Positions 1-13,473 are shown, counted from the stretch's first letter. The stretch is DNA of 64,000 bases from Dasyornis broadbenti (GCA_013397935.1 VZRN01004407.1:2019371-2083370), one strand, 5' to 3'. Numbers and translations: made by a program. Notes: generated by a model from the letters alone, not told the origin.

Positions 1-600
1 TGGCTGGAATGGTATGAAGAGAGAAGAATCACATTACTCAAAGGGTCTTTTCCTTAGAAAAGGTTATGGAACTTTGTATTAATTTATGAAATCATTCATA
101 GCCACTTCTCTGCAGGTTTGTTTTGTTCCTTCTACCCACTGTCACAAAACTCCATGGCAAGGGAATAGCTTGCTAAAATTTGGAATTCACCCAACCAGCT
201 CTTTTTGGTTCTGTTCATTGTCGGAATATAGCAACAAAAAAAGAGAAATGCGACATTCCTTCAATTTGCCCTATGGCAGCAGCCTGCTGGGCTCTCTAGT
301 GCTAGTCCCACTTGTGTGCCAGGCTGCTGAACACATGAAGCAAACAACATTTCTCTAGGAGTAAATGTTCAGTGTTACATTGGCAAATGGTGGGTTTCTC
401 CAAGATAACGTAGCACATGCTGCATAACTTCTTGGTAAGCATAGGTTACAGCACAGAATCAGCAATCCCAATCAGGACTTTGGGATAGGACTATTTTTTA
501 TATCCTCATAGCACTTTCCTCAGTTCGGTCATGAAAGGAATTGTTAAAGTGCACATAATGTTACAGCAGTCTACTCCCCACAACTTTTATTGATGCTCTT
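1..600. other. AT-rich non-coding flank
   Basis: Nothing recognisable as a gene or repeat is seen. The only open frame of note (86-358, plus) is under 100 codons, lacks a coding-like composition and is expected by chance. The last five bases (596-600, CTCTT) form one side of the probable target-site duplication of the LTR that follows. Confidence 0.6.
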
Positions 601-1177
601 TGTTGTGGTTCAAACCATGTCAGTAACAAGCACCATACAGCTGCTCACTCACTCCCCCCGCGGAAATGGGGGAGGAATTGGAAGAGTAAAAGAAAAACCT
701 CGTGGGTGGAGATAAAGACAGTTTAATAGTGAAAGCAAAAGCTGTGCACCCAAACAAAGCAAAATGAGGAATTCGTTCACTACTTCTCATGGGTAGGCAG
801 GTGTTCAGCCACCCCCAGGAGAGCAAGGCTCCATGGTGTGGGTACTTGGTAAGACAAACACCATCACTCTGAACATCATCCCTTTTCCTTCCTTCCTTCC
901 TCTTCCCCCACGTGTATATGCTCAGCATGACACCGTGTGTTATGGAATATCCCTTTGGTCAGCAGGGGCCAGCTGTCCTGGCTGTGTCCCCTCTCAACTC
1001 CTTGTGCACCCGCAGCTGCCTCACTGGTGGAGTGAGGAGCAGAAAAGGCCTTGACTCTGTGTTAGTGCTGATCAGTAATAGCAAAAACATCCCTGTATTA
1101 TCAACATTGAACCCCAAATTGAGTTCCATGCCAGCTACTGTGATGAAATTAACTCTATCCTAGCCAAACCCAGCACA
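601..1177 (-). mobile_element. Solo endogenous retrovirus LTR (avian ERVL-like)
   Basis: Read on the minus strand, the element runs from 1177 to 601. It starts TGTGCTGGGTTTGGCTAGGA and ends GGTTTGAACCACAACA, the two ends of a very common bird LTR. Internal landmarks of the family are present: a stretch over tandem GAGTGAGTGAGC near 645-655, and an ATTAAA polyadenylation signal (plus 721-726) just before the conserved CCACGAGG block. It is about 577 bp, a normal LTR length, with no second LTR or internal gag/pol/env nearby, so it is a solo LTR left by recombination. Flanks are CTCTT (596-600) and CACTT (1178-1182), a 5-bp duplication with one mismatch; five bases fits ERVL-type integration. 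Short open frames in it (620-928 minus, 833-1163 plus) are by-products. The subfamily name is not certain. Confidence 0.92.
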
Positions 1178-2107
1178 CACTTTCTTCTAGAAACACTGAC
1201 AAGCTTATGCTCTTTTTGTGTTTGTCTATACCTTGCAAGAATCCAGTGACTTCATTCAGACGAATTGCCAAACACCTGTATTTCCTCTAGAAAACAGTGG
1301 CAGTTGCAGAAAAGGAGTTCGTCTTTAGAAAAAAAAAAAAAATCTCATCTGCACAATGCAATAGCTGCTTCAGTAATGCCAAGTGACACTAAACCCCAAT
1401 GATTTAGGTGCTTAGAGAATCTTTTCTGTGCAGGTGGATCAGCAGGAGGCAAAGAAGCCCTCCAACAGTTTTTGTTCTATCCTTTCTCCCCATTAGTAAC
1501 AGCTACTTACACATTTCAGCTTCCAGACCTACAAATAATATTCAAACCCAACAGGTAAATAAAAGGGTAGTTTAGGCACCTTTCCACAATGATGAAATAA
1601 AAAATTCTCCATTAAAAAAAAATACAAAGCTTCTAATCCTCACCACTAACCTAGGGTTAGTAGAAAAGCTTAGTTAAACATGTGCAGTAATTTTCTTAAT
1701 CAGCCAGCACTTCAGAAAGACAGATGCTTCTGTTTATGTTGGTCTATTATCAAGTCCTTTGGTGTCTGAATAATTCTTACTCCTATCCTGAAACTTCATT
1801 TACATAAATTTCTTCTGTATTATTCTGCCTTTTGTGACAGATAGTACAAGTATTTTTATTTGGTTGGTTGGCTTATCCTTATTGGCCTTGAGAATCACAG
1901 TATTTTGTGCATTTCCTCTATCTTTTATCCAACTGTAGTGATCAAAAATTAGGAATAATTACACCAAGTGTATGAAAATCAAAAGCTATATAAGAACTAA
2001 TTCTAGTCTTGAAACTTGTGCAGGAAACCCACTGCTGTATCTGGTTTTTATTTTACCAAATGTCATCTGTTGGAGCTTTCTAGAGAGACTTATGCAAACA
2101 ATGTAAA
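1178..2107. other. AT-rich non-coding stretch
   Basis: No gene or recognised repeat is seen. It contains a 14-base poly-A run at 1329-1342 and a shorter A-run near 1613-1622. Confidence 0.6.
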
Positions 2108-2378
2108 TCACAGGCTGGCTGAGGCTGCAAGGGGCTTCTTGAGGTCGTCTGTCCCAGCACTCCACTCAAGCAGGGCCAACTAAAGCTGGCTGTGCAGGCC
2201 CATGTCCAGAATGCTTCTGAAGCTTGCCAGCATGAAACCTCCATGCCCTCTCTGGACAGCATGTGCCAGAGCTCAGCCACCCTCACAGCAAAGGGTTTCC
2301 TGATGTTCAGACAAAATCTCCTATGTTTCAGTCGTGCCCATGGCCTCTGATCCTGTCACTGGGAAGCACTGAAAACCT
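2108..2378 (-). mobile_element. CR1: CR1 LINE, 5'-truncated 3' end fragment
   Basis: On the minus strand the sequence reads through typical CR1 3'-region landmarks in order: a block on the tolerated form of 'agtgacaggatcagaggc', then 'gaacatcaggaaaccc', then 'tttgctgtgagggtggctga', the 'ctgtccagagagggcatgga' block, and a final 'gacgacctcaagaagcccct' block near the 3' end. The order and spacing match CR1 copies in bird genomes. The copy is diverged and its terminal short repeat is eroded, which suggests an old insertion. It contains a short minus-strand open frame (2080-2286) that is not a functional protein. Boundaries are approximate to about 20 bases. Confidence 0.9.
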
Positions 2379-5300
2379 CTGTTTTTTAAACTATGCGCCC
2401 TTGAGCAACAGGATGCTGAATGACATCCTTTTCATCTTTTATGGAGAAATTTTTCTATAATGTTCTAGTGAAAGTGTAAAAAAATGCAGAAAACTTTATT
2501 AAGAACTGAATCTTGAGAGGAAGACTTTTTTTTCTGTTCTCCACATCCCAGTCTTTTATTTTATTTCATTTACTGTAAGTACAACCCCTAGCCACTCTTA
2601 AGTAAAGCCGTAAATCAGGAGAGATGTGCAAAATTTTGCTGAGTCTAGATTTAGACAAATTACTTGAACCAACTTCTAGATTGAACCACCATGACCCTCT
2701 TATTACAATATCAGCTCACTGTGTATCTGTTTTAGCAAAAATCTCACTGGGCATCCAGCTTCAAGCAATTTTTTCCCATTCCACTGAGTGGCTATTTAAG
2801 AAACACAAACAACAATAGAACTCCAATCTGTTTCCGTCTATTCTTTGAATCATGAGTAAAGTGAAATAAATAACTCAAAAGAGTGACTAGGTTGCACACA
2901 AAAAAGATTACACAATGCAAGACTGGTATCAATATTCCTTGGCTGGTATTTCTGAAGTGCTCCAAAACAATTAATCCTAAAGTACAGGTTTCCAATTTCC
3001 CTAAAGTCAAGCACTTTCTTCTACTAATAGATTATCAAACCCCCAAATATGGGCAGTAGCTCATCAAATTAACTACTAGCAATATTAATCTGGTAAAGAG
3101 CTTGCCAGTCTTGTTGCACTGACAGGCTTATGTCACGATGAACAGATAGAACAAGAGCTACTTATTACAGCTATAGCTATCATGACCAAGTGGGTGTTTT
3201 GTGCCCAAAACTTAACTGCGTCAACCCCATTTTCTCTTTCATCTTTCAGAGAGCTCTGGATACAGCCATCACTAGCCTGCTTCACAATCCTCACTATAAA
3301 TAGTGATATTCCACAACATAAAAAAATGATTCTTGAAATATTTGAGCTTAAGGACTAATAAGCATGTTGAATGTATTAGTTGTATTCTGTTATAGAAGCT
3401 AATACAAACTTCTGTGTCTCTATCGAGAACCATTAGAGCATCATGACACAACACACATTTCTATATTCACAGTGTAGAGTACATTCTAGAATCTTCTTGT
3501 TTAAAAGGTACTGTAAACATGTAAGACATTGCTACATGGCTCACCAGCCTTCATATTCTACCAGTGCCCTAATACTGCCTTCTGTTTATCTCTACAAACA
3601 GTACAGAAAATATAAAAGAACCAAATTCCTTCCAGCCTCCAGCTTTAAAAACTAATTCACATTAAAATACAACACTGACTTGTGGTGGAACAAGCCAGGT
3701 GAAACAAACTGCTCTAGCCAGGCTTTGACAGACAGCTTCAATCAGCCTACTTATCCTCCATGTGGAAGGTGTAATCCAGGCTGCTGCCAGCTGCTTCCCT
3801 AAAAGGTTCTTCCTCATTCTGTACATCAGTATTGCTACGGCAACAACTCATTCAGTAGAAGTCCACTGCGAAACATGCTGAAGACAGATAAGGATATGGG
3901 AAATATGTTTCTTGCCTGTATTTGTACCATTCTGCTCCTTCTCAAAATGCTGGTAGCACAGAATAACTGCTGTTGTAGTCTGACACTCAGGCAGAGGCAG
4001 CAGAGCTGACTTTGGATCACCAGTAAAAATTCTACCCCAGCTTGCAACAGCTGGAGATGGCACAGATCCACTCTGTCTGGGAGCACCATGCTAGGTAAAG
4101 TTCAGACCACACAGGAGCCAAAATAGGCAAGGCTTCTTCTGATCAAAAGGAAGATGGCACCAATCCCATAATGGTCCTAAGGAATATATGAGCCTTTGTT
4201 TTCATTTTTGTTGTGGTTTTTGTTTTGTTTTTTTTTGTTGTTGTTATCGTATCCCAGAACCTTTTCTGCTAAGATCTTTCATTTAAAGGAAGAAAATCAA
4301 ACAACCCCACACCAAAAAAAACCCCCAAACAGAAAACCAAACCAACCAAAAAAAATACACACAAAAAAAGCTCCTAGTATATAAAACGCATACTGTAAAA
4401 ATCGCAGTGCTTATAAATGCTGCAGCTCAACAGAGATCACAGGCTGGTGCAAGGAAGTCCAATAGAGCCTGCTAAAAATTCATGTCAGTACTCAGAATTA
4501 CTCAGAGAAAACCCAGACACTCTACACTGACACCGTCCCATTTTCACAATACCACTTGATATATCATTCCTCTCCCTACAGTCATTCTCTGACATGTTGT
4601 CTGCAACTGTCTTCTCTTAAACACATGTAAACATGACATATATACAATGTTGTTAAAGATGCAAGCACCAGTGAGGGATGACATCCTATCAGGGCTCATC
4701 ACTGTGACATACTGGGGGACATCTCACCTAAGTCCCAGCGGTGTAGATGCTGTGGCAGTGCTCATCACTGCAGAATCTCTCTGTGGTTAATGAGGCAAAA
4801 CAGGCGCTTTTTTGGTGACTCATTAAGGACTTAAGGACAGTAAGTTACATAACCTCAAATCATGCATTTCTTTCCTCTCAGTATACAAATTGTAAACTTC
4901 CCAGGACAAAGCTTCCTTTGTACTTACCATGCACAAAAGGCCTTTTTGACACGGTGGTAGTAAATAATAATGATGAAGACTGCCAGCTACAGTAACAAGG
5001 AGACAAGCCATACTGACAACCTGGATAAAAATACCACTAAATCAGAAGACCACTTCCTTGTGGCAATGAGTCAAAACTAACTGGGTGTTCCCTGCTGAAC
5101 TTTTATGGAGATCAAACTGTGCTGAAAGACACCATGTGAGTCAGCCAATAATTCCTCCAAATCTACTTTGTTTCTTCCCCTTGACTTCACAGGGATGCAC
5201 AGCTAGTGCAAATTCTTTGTGTTAACGGAACTATTTCCATTTCTGAGTCCTGATTTAAACTTCTTTTCCTTTTAGCGATCTTGCTTGAAAGGGTTTTTCT

Positions 5301-7254
5301 AAACTCTACCACACTTAATCTGTGAGGGACCTGTGAAACCTCCCATGTTTTTTTTTGATATGCACAGTGCAGCTCTGGAGAATTCTATCTTCTTTAACAT
5401 CCTCACTAACAATTGTATCATTTTATTTTCTCAATCATAATACTTTTCTTCTCAAAAAACATTTATGGATTCACTTTTTTTCCCCCTAATTTCTGATTGT
5501 TCATATGAATTTTTATTCTGCTTCAGAATTTTCTTCCATTAGAGACAAAGAAATCTGAAAAACACAGCTTTACTGACTTTGTAGTATTTAATTTTGCATT
5601 TTAATCTTTTTTTTCTTGATAAATTTTCTTTCTGGTTTTAGCAAAAATATCTCTTCAACAGACTTTTTCCCCAATGTTAACAGTTCCTCAGTACTTGCAA
5701 ATAAGCTGAAGCATTTAAAGAGTAGAGAGGTTTTTTTAAGAAATGTAATAATTTATCCTGATAGCAATTATCATCTTCCTTTAATGAAATATTTAAGAGC
5801 TCTAAAATACAGCTTTAGATGTAATAATCTGTAAAATCCTTAGATGGCATAAATTTGCTTAATGCCGCTACAATAAATGAACCTGCAACATTTTCCACCA
5901 GTAAAATCTTGGGAGTAACATTTTTTACAATGAAGAATGCTGGTCAACAGCAACAGTTGTTGAAATTAAAGATTCTCTGCGTCAGTTCTCCATGGTATCA
6001 GAACACAATCAGCAACTCTAAAGCAATGTAAAAAGCAGAATCTAAAATAACTATCAGGGCATTGCCTTTTTGCATTATTCATACCAATATCAAAGGTTAG
6101 ACTCTAACAAAAAAAATACCTAAAGATTATCACTGTAAAACTGTGTCTCATGTATCCTCTTTCAGCTCTTTCCTATTTTTCATGAATGGAATATCACATA
6201 AGCTTTTAAAATATCATAACATAGCTGACTCATATTCTGAGATGCACATTTAGTGGCTCTATCTTGTCATAATCCTAAAGACTATAAGTGATTGGTTTTC
6301 AAGAAAACTCCTTCCTCTCTGACAAATTCTTAGCATTGACAAATCAGTGGGTTTCTTATTCTAGATCAGTTCTGAGGTTTATTCTTGTTCCTTTCAATAT
6401 TCTTGAAAACAAAATGCAACATTGTGTTTGTGGGACTTTGGTGTTTTCTGTGTTACAGAGAGGGATGCATTGGTACAAAATCAAATTTCCCAAGAAGGTA
6501 AATCACCATTCTCCATTCCAATGGGTCTTGCATTTACAAATATCTCTGTGTTCTAAGATAGTCATTAAATACATGATGTATAGACAGGGCTTTTTTGCTT
6601 TGTTTGGGCAGGGGCAGTGGGAGGAGATGGATGACAGTAGGGTTCGTGGGGGGGGGTGTAATTTTTCCTGCCATCTGGAATGTCAATAGGCTCTATTTTT
6701 TGTTCTGTTTGGTATCCATACAGCTTTGTTGTGTTCCAGCTGTGGAAGTATACACTGTCTAGGGTTTCACTGGTGTTCTCTCCCCCTTCTTTTCCTCACT
6801 TGTCCAGTCTTCACCAGTTTCCTAAATGTACCACATCCTACAGCGTAGAACAGAAGTTCTCTCTGCTCTCTTCATTTTATGCCAGAATTAGCAGCAGCAG
6901 CTTCCTGTTTTTCTATTTGTTCCAAGACTTACTAATCACAGCCAGGACATTCTGCTATCATGTCACTGGATTCCCTCCTAGCTCTTAAATTTCTCACCTG
7001 GACTGGGCGCACGCGCACACACACAAGATACTCTTGCCTCACTGTGTTGAGCAAACATTAAATGTTTTTCCTGATTTCATGTTATTGCCCAACTGATCTA
7101 AAAAAGTTTTTGCTTACCTTCCTGTTTTGAGGACTATAACAAATGTATACAATGTCACACAGGAACTTCCAATAGAGATATTTGGGTCAGGTTTGCAATA
7201 CTGGAAGGGCAAGCAAATGTTAGAATAGAACAGAAGATTCAAGCCTTTCTTACT
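2379..7254. other. Gene-free AT-rich stretch with low-complexity tracts
   Basis: I see no convincing exon in these 4.9 kb. A C/A-rich low-complexity tract lies at about 4286-4371. A G-rich stretch with a nine-G run lies at about 6606-6656. A short alternating CA/CG tract is at about 7008-7024. The open frame 6288-6689 is of a length expected by chance at this base composition. Confidence 0.55.
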
Positions 7255-7482
7255 GCATTAGGAAGAAATCCTTTACTGTATGGGTGGTAAAGCACTGGAG
7301 CAGGCTGCCTAAAGGGTTTGTGGCTGCCTCATGCCTGGGAGTGTTCCAAGGCCAGGCTGGACAGGGCTTTGAGGAACCTGGTCAATTGGGAGGTGTCTCT
7401 GCCCTCCAGGGGGAAGTGAGGAATAGCAGTGGATGGTCTTTAAGGTCCCTTCTAACCCAAACCATTCTATGATTCTATGATT
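7255..7482 (+). mobile_element. CR1: CR1 LINE, 5'-truncated copy with intact 3' tail
   Basis: This plus-strand copy has the clearest CR1 3' end in the window. It starts near 'aggaagaaatcctttactgt', continues through 'gcactggagcaggctgccta' and 'ttccaaggccaggctggaca', and finishes with 'tctttaaggtcccttctaac' and a tandem ATTCTATG tail at about 7464-7482. This is the standard CR1 3' untranslated region and its 8-bp repeat tail. It is extremely 5'-truncated, as is usual for CR1. The open frame 7284-7472 lies within the repeat and has no function of its own. Confidence 0.95.
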
Positions 7483-10400
7483 GTAACTGCTTTATCTGTC
7501 TGCCTCCTATAAGGGTATTTACATCCATCTTCCAGGTGGCCTTTCAGTCAAGGAATACAACTTGGAGCCTGTTTTGTATGGGTGCAGTCAGAGGGCTGAG
7601 TAATGAATCAAATCAAATCTCAAGCTGTATCTGACACATTCATAGCCTGTGACTGAAAGCAGCAGTGAGAACTCCTGCAGTGATGCATTATAACTATCAA
7701 AGTCTACAGTATCCTGTATTCTGTATTCCATTAGATGTTCAGTTGCAAACTATTCCCCTGGATTTTTTAGAAAGCGGGGGGATTAAAGAAATGTAATCAC
7801 AGAATGACCTGAACATCCTGCACATACTGGGTCCCACTCACTCCGCTCACTCCTGATCTGATAACACCTAGAATTCTTTGAAGTTCTGATGAATTTTAAA
7901 ACCACTGCAGCTTTCTGGCAAGCTTTAAGACCAACCAACACATGCCTTGGGCACCAATTAAGACAGGGCATTTTGCACACTTTATTTTGCTTTCAGAAAT
8001 ATGACTACACATACAGAAAAACCCAGGCAGTTCCTATCTGGCTAGGACTTGATTATTCACCAATATCAATAGGAGAATTGTAAACTTCAAGGGAAGTTCC
8101 TTTAAAATTTTCTTAAGTTTCCTTCCCCTAAGGAAACTTGGAAAAGTGTCACTAGTTTCAGGGACTAGAAATTTCAGGATATCCTAGTGCTAAGATAAAG
8201 CCTGAAGTGGTTTCCTAGGGGCTCATAACAAAGATGCTCCCAATTCTGCACAGCTTTCCCAAGCAGAGGTGACTGAATTGCCAGACAAAGCAGCACTCCC
8301 AGGCTGTAACATCTTTCACATTAAGATGTATTGATGAGCAGATGGGGCAGAAGGCTGAAATCAGAAGCCACTGTGTGACCCACCAAGCATTGCAGAATCT
8401 GAATCCAGTCAAACTTCCTACAAAATGGTATCTAATCCTAGATCACAGAGCATCAATGAATTTTAAATGCTAATATTTTGCCAGCATGGAGCTGATGAAA
8501 CAGGCATATTTTAATGAAATGGATGCTGCAATGTTCACACGTAAGAGGACTTGCTATTCCTATTTCTCAGAGTTTTGCACACAAAGAATTTTAATATATA
8601 TGCATAATGCTCTCCATATTCAACTTCTAGCCAAAATATACTTTAAAAAATTCAATACATGTATTTTATTCAAGTGATCTACTCCAGATAATAGAACTGA
8701 GGTCAGGAACAGTCTAATTTCCAGTTGTAAAGTGTTATTAGTATTTCTGAACTACCTCAGATAATACATTAAGCAACATTCTAAGCAACAATTCAGTTGT
8801 AAAATTTTATCTTAAATACATGCACAACTTGGATTTGGATGAAAATTACTTCGGGGGAAGCAAAGAATTTTATCCATAGGAACCCTGTGTATGGTACAGC
8901 TACAGTACAGTGGAAAGGAAATGAGGCAAAACCAGTTTTATCGTGTTTTTTCCTAACAACTTACAAGAAAAATTACCAACCACCACACAACTTGCTTTGA
9001 TACTGTAAAGACGTGCACATTTGGGCTCCCTTTGACCTTGCAAAGCCTCTTTGAACTAAAGGTAGTGTAGCCCTTAAACACAGATGAGAAGCAGGCAGTA
9101 CTTAGTAAGACAGAGAGAACTATGTTAAGAGTTTGCATTTTTTGTTTCTAAATTTTCAGCCAGAAGTAAATGCATTACATAGAAAATTATGAGTTGTTAT
9201 TTCTTCACTTCAAATTCAATGTTGATATTAATTTAACCCTTTTTCAGCTGTAAAGGTGGAATGCATCATTACTAGAGACCTCCTTGCAATGTTAATTGTT
9301 CTGCAAGTCTAAACACTGCTTTTTAATAAATACTGATCTTTTTCCCCAGGTCACTGTATTTAACTGAAATTGTTAGATTGCACATTTTATACTGAAGAGA
9401 CAGATAAAAAACAAAAAGAAAGCAACATTTTACACCTTGTGTTTCTGCAGTCCAGGCAATTATCTTCTTAATTCTTGTAAAACTATTTTCTACTCATTAT
9501 CACATTATCACATCAGTTTTTCAACTGCCCAGTACTGCTGTAGTTCTGATTACTCTACCACATTTCTTTGATGCTGTCTATTAAAACTGAGATTTTTTAA
9601 AGATGTGTTCCCATATTGCTAAAAAAGGACAACTTTGCTAACTTTATGCATCAGACTTAAATACCCAAGTTACTAAAAAAAAAAAAAAACAACCAAAAAA
9701 TCGATGGAGCTTCCAAAATCAGAGTTTTTAAATTAATGTTGTAAGACATCAGCAAGTAAGCCAGGGCCAGAAGAAGCAATAGGAAAACCTATCCCCTCTC
9801 TACAAGTGCCTTAGCAATCAGGTCCCTTTGAAACTTATTTCCCAGAACAACTTTTCTTTTGTGTAAGTTGTAGTTATTGGGAGCTCAAAATACAAGAGGT
9901 TTTGTTTAGGCAGGGGAATGAAATGGCACTGCTCCAAAGACATCCACGGCCTAGTTGGGATTCTTAGGCTGAAAGCTCTAATGCTTATTGTGTGGATAAA
10001 TACAAAATGAGCATAACATCCTCCAGGATCAATTTTTAAACATATTTTTATGTTAAACCCTCTTTAGAAAGATACAAGTAAAAATAACTTTCTGTACCTC
10101 GAGTCAACTAAATGCTCAAATAACCTTGCTTATTTTTAAGATCTTTAAAAGGAAGATAGCTGTCTATCCCTTGTTCTTACTGATGCCTACTCTCCTTGCA
10201 GTAAAAAAAAAAAAAACAAAAAAATCACTGAGCATCATGAATAGTAAAGTTTTTCTCTGATCTTTCTGCAGGACTTTAAATGAAAGCAAACTTTTGCCTG
10301 TTCAGATACACACAGTTGCTCAGGCAAAGCTCAGAACCTTAAACATCACATGAGGTAACAGAACAGACATCTTACAAACGTGTTTCATTTTTGGTGTCAC

Positions 10401-13230
10401 AGCTGATCTTTGCAGATGACATAAATGACCAGTGGTAGGTCCAACTATATTTTCTTAGATTTCTTATGTTTCCATGCTGAAGTGTAACACACACTGTTTC
10501 TGCACAGGCTGAGCAGAAAACATGTATCACAACATGCTCCCCTGAAAACAATCTGGTATAGCTTTACATTACTTAAAATCTTTTTTTTTATTATTATTTA
10601 ATGCTATTTAAAAGATCAAATCCCTCTAAGATACCTCATTCTGTAGCTTATTACTACTACTACTTATTAAGTTTCAGAATCAATCTCTTTTTATATCACC
10701 ACATTCACAGGATATAAGAATGGAGGCTGAGAATTGAGTTTCAAAGGCTGAAATAGTCTGCACTCCATTTTATTTTGGTAAGAATTCTCTTAAGTAACTG
10801 GCTATCTTGTGAAGGCAAGGAAGAGAAAGGTAGGCAATGCAAGATTGCACATAATTCACAAAGGAAATTTAAGAAGCTTAATGTCCATTTTAGTTCTCCC
10901 TGAAAATGCTAAATGATGTTGCTGATACTCAGACTGGGCTTCTGATAGCTACTTCCAGCCAGCCACATTTTCTGCCAAAGATAGCACTGGGATATGAAAT
11001 ACAGTGAAAAGCAAGAAATGTTATCACACTGCCTCTTCTTCTGATGGTACTACAGCCAGAACATGTGGGCAGTTATTTAGAGTTAGGTGAGTTGTTCCAG
11101 CAGCTTGGTATTAGTCTTTAACTAGGTACATCAAATATATTCAGAAAACACTCTTTCCTTAAGCTAAAGGGTACATAAATGAGTGGTTACAAGACCATAA
11201 CTGTTTGGGCAGGGAATCTTGTTCAGACCAAACTCTCCTTTGGTTGTCCAACTTTCATCCAGCCTATTTCCCTACCTAAGTACAAAGTACAAGACCAGTC
11301 TTAACCACTGCCTAAGTAAGAATTCCAGAATCCTCCTGTCCTCAGGAGGAACAATCTGGCTGTTAACATATGACAGCAACTTGAGTGCACCAGCAGGCTT
11401 TGCAAGTCCTCTGAAGGATTCAGCCATGTCTGCTATGGATCAGATTGTTGTGAAAACCACTGAGAAAGAGCTCTGCAAGAAGTAGCTGAGAGAAATCCTG
11501 TCTGGGAGGGTCCCTTCCCCGTGACTCATGAGGTGCTGGGAGCAAATGTTCACATGGTCATGCAGCCTGCAACGGTAAGGGAGAACTTTGAGATACACCA
11601 GGATCCAATTCTGCTGCTACAGGATGAAGTTAATTATGTGAGACTAAAATAAGAGCTTGTGAGGTGCACTTCTGTTTTTAGCAGTTTTTTTTTCTTCTTT
11701 TAAAAACTCCATTCACTTTCTTTAAGTTCCACAGAACATTTTGCCATTCCCCAGTGCTTTTTTCGCTGCCAAAGCACTATATCAATTGCTTTGCAACCAG
11801 AAAGGCCAACTAAGGACTGGGCTCCCAAAAGCAAGTTCATTTTATTTCTTTAAAATATAATTCATATGATTGGAAATTTTCCTCTGTAAATTTAAAATTA
11901 ACAGACTTCTTATAGCATAATCCTCATGAATTAATATTAACTGTTTCTCTGGGCTGCTCTAGACATCAGACAAGCTGTATTCCTTCTGTTCTGAGTCTAA
12001 TAGACTAGGGAAAGCTGTGATTTACAGTGTTCAGCCGCACTGAAACTATTACTCTGAAGAATTTATCCATCTACACTGTTTCTGCTAATATTTGATTGTG
12101 CTGCAAAAGTAACAAATTAATTCCATCCTCACTGTGAGCCTCTCTGCTGTTACCTTCTGTCCCTCTCGACTCTGGACACTGCTGTCCTCAAACTTGCTTT
12201 TCAGAGCTGCTTTCATTTTATACCGCATTAAACTCGCTGAATATGGCAGCACCAGTATGGAAAAAAAAACTAATAGGAGCTCCCATACAAGCTACCAACA
12301 AGTGCAGTAAAGAAAAAAAAGTCCAGATACACAGCAACATTTTAGTGTAAGCTTCTGTACAAACATAAACAAGGGGAGCATAAATTCCACAGCAACTGAA
12401 GAATTACATTATCCTGAGGCTACATGACAGTGAAGACTATTCAGATATCAAATGAAGACTTCCATGAAAACATGAACTGCAAGAAAAGTTCTCATCACAT
12501 TTTCTGTTGCAAGAGAAGTCTTCAGCAAAGCTGGGAGCCAGTGAAGTCTGAACGCTGATGTAAAGAGGTTTATTGATCTATATGAAGCGTGAAGATTCAT
12601 AAATATCCTCCTCATACAGTATTTGTGTTTTAAAACAAATGGCTCAATGACAGTTTCCCTTAGAGACACAGAATTACATTCATTAAAACTACATGAGGTA
12701 GGGGATTGAATTTGCCAAGGTTTTCCATGATTTTTGCCATTTTCTCAGCCATATCCTTTTGGTATCTACATCTTCAAGTGTTCATAAGAATATCTTGTCA
12801 TGTGGACTCTCCCTTTGCTTGTAGTGTTTATGAGTGTGGAGGTTTTATGTGAAAGTAAAGAAAATCCCTCACATCAGCATCACATTTTTCTTTTGACTCT
12901 AGGTGTAACACCCCTGTTTTGCCATACTGCTTCTTCACAAGACACTTAAAAACGTATCAGAAACTTTTAAAGTTATTTCAGTCATGAATAGCTTCCACAG
13001 TATAGTCATGCTTACAAACTTTATAGAACTGCTGTGATCTGACTGCAGAATACATTTTTGATTAATCAGACCCAAGATTTTAATAATGAAACAGCAGGTG
13101 GGGTAACTACAAAATTAAAACTCTTAACAGCCTCACAGTAATACAGTCATAAATATAAAAGAGTTGAAAACAGCTCATTTGCATTTTTGAAAAACATTCT
13201 CATCAACTTACTCTGCATTTCTGTTCCCAG
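7483..13230. other. Gene-free AT-rich stretch
   Basis: No gene, RNA gene or repeat family is recognised in this 5.7 kb interval. Poly-A runs occur at 9675-9689 and about 10203-10214. Open frames are all under 90 codons and look random. A few CpGs at 12168-12240 are too thin for an island. Confidence 0.55.
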
Positions 13231-13473
13231 AAGAGGGCGATGTTTCTGCCAGCTGAGAAATACCGCAGGCTCCTGGTGTCTGTCACAGCTTTCAAAGGAA
13301 GGCTCATCCTGTCTCACGTGGCAAAGGGTTACCTTTCCCTCGGGAAGTAGCCGCTGCTTTCCTAGAAGCAATTTCTGGGACTACAGGATGTTGCTCAGAG
13401 ACTGCACACCCGCTTTGATCAGCTGCTAAACATTGGGTATTTCCCGTTTGAGGAGAGTATCTGTAAGAAAACG
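13231..13473. pseudogene. Coding-like CpG-containing pocket, possible exon or broken exon
   Basis: This 243-base pocket is richer in G+C and CpG than its surroundings and is bounded by splice-like signals on both strands. On plus it follows a pyrimidine tract ending in CAG (13228-13230) and ends before GTAAAA at 13474. That reading is in one phase for 81 codons but has two in-frame TAG codons (13348-13350, 13363-13365); one- or two-base slips there would restore continuity, as in a decayed exon. On minus, an acceptor ending TTACAG (13466-13461) and a donor GTAACC at 13332 enclose a 128-base open exon (13333-13460) of 42 codons in one frame. A second strong minus donor (GTAAGT) lies near 13214. 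I do not recognise the protein on either strand. It could be a conserved exon, a relic or chance. Confidence 0.3.

Noticed and set aside
620..1163. Several open frames of 70-100 codons on both strands
   Set aside because: They fall within the solo LTR at 601-1177 and have no retroviral protein content.
4286..4371. A/C-rich tract as a possible retroelement tail
   Set aside because: It is irregular low-complexity sequence without an adjacent element body or target duplication.
6288..6689. 133-codon open frame, plus
   Set aside because: A run of this length is expected a few times in 64 kb of this composition. There is no clear initiation context, splice signals or coding texture.
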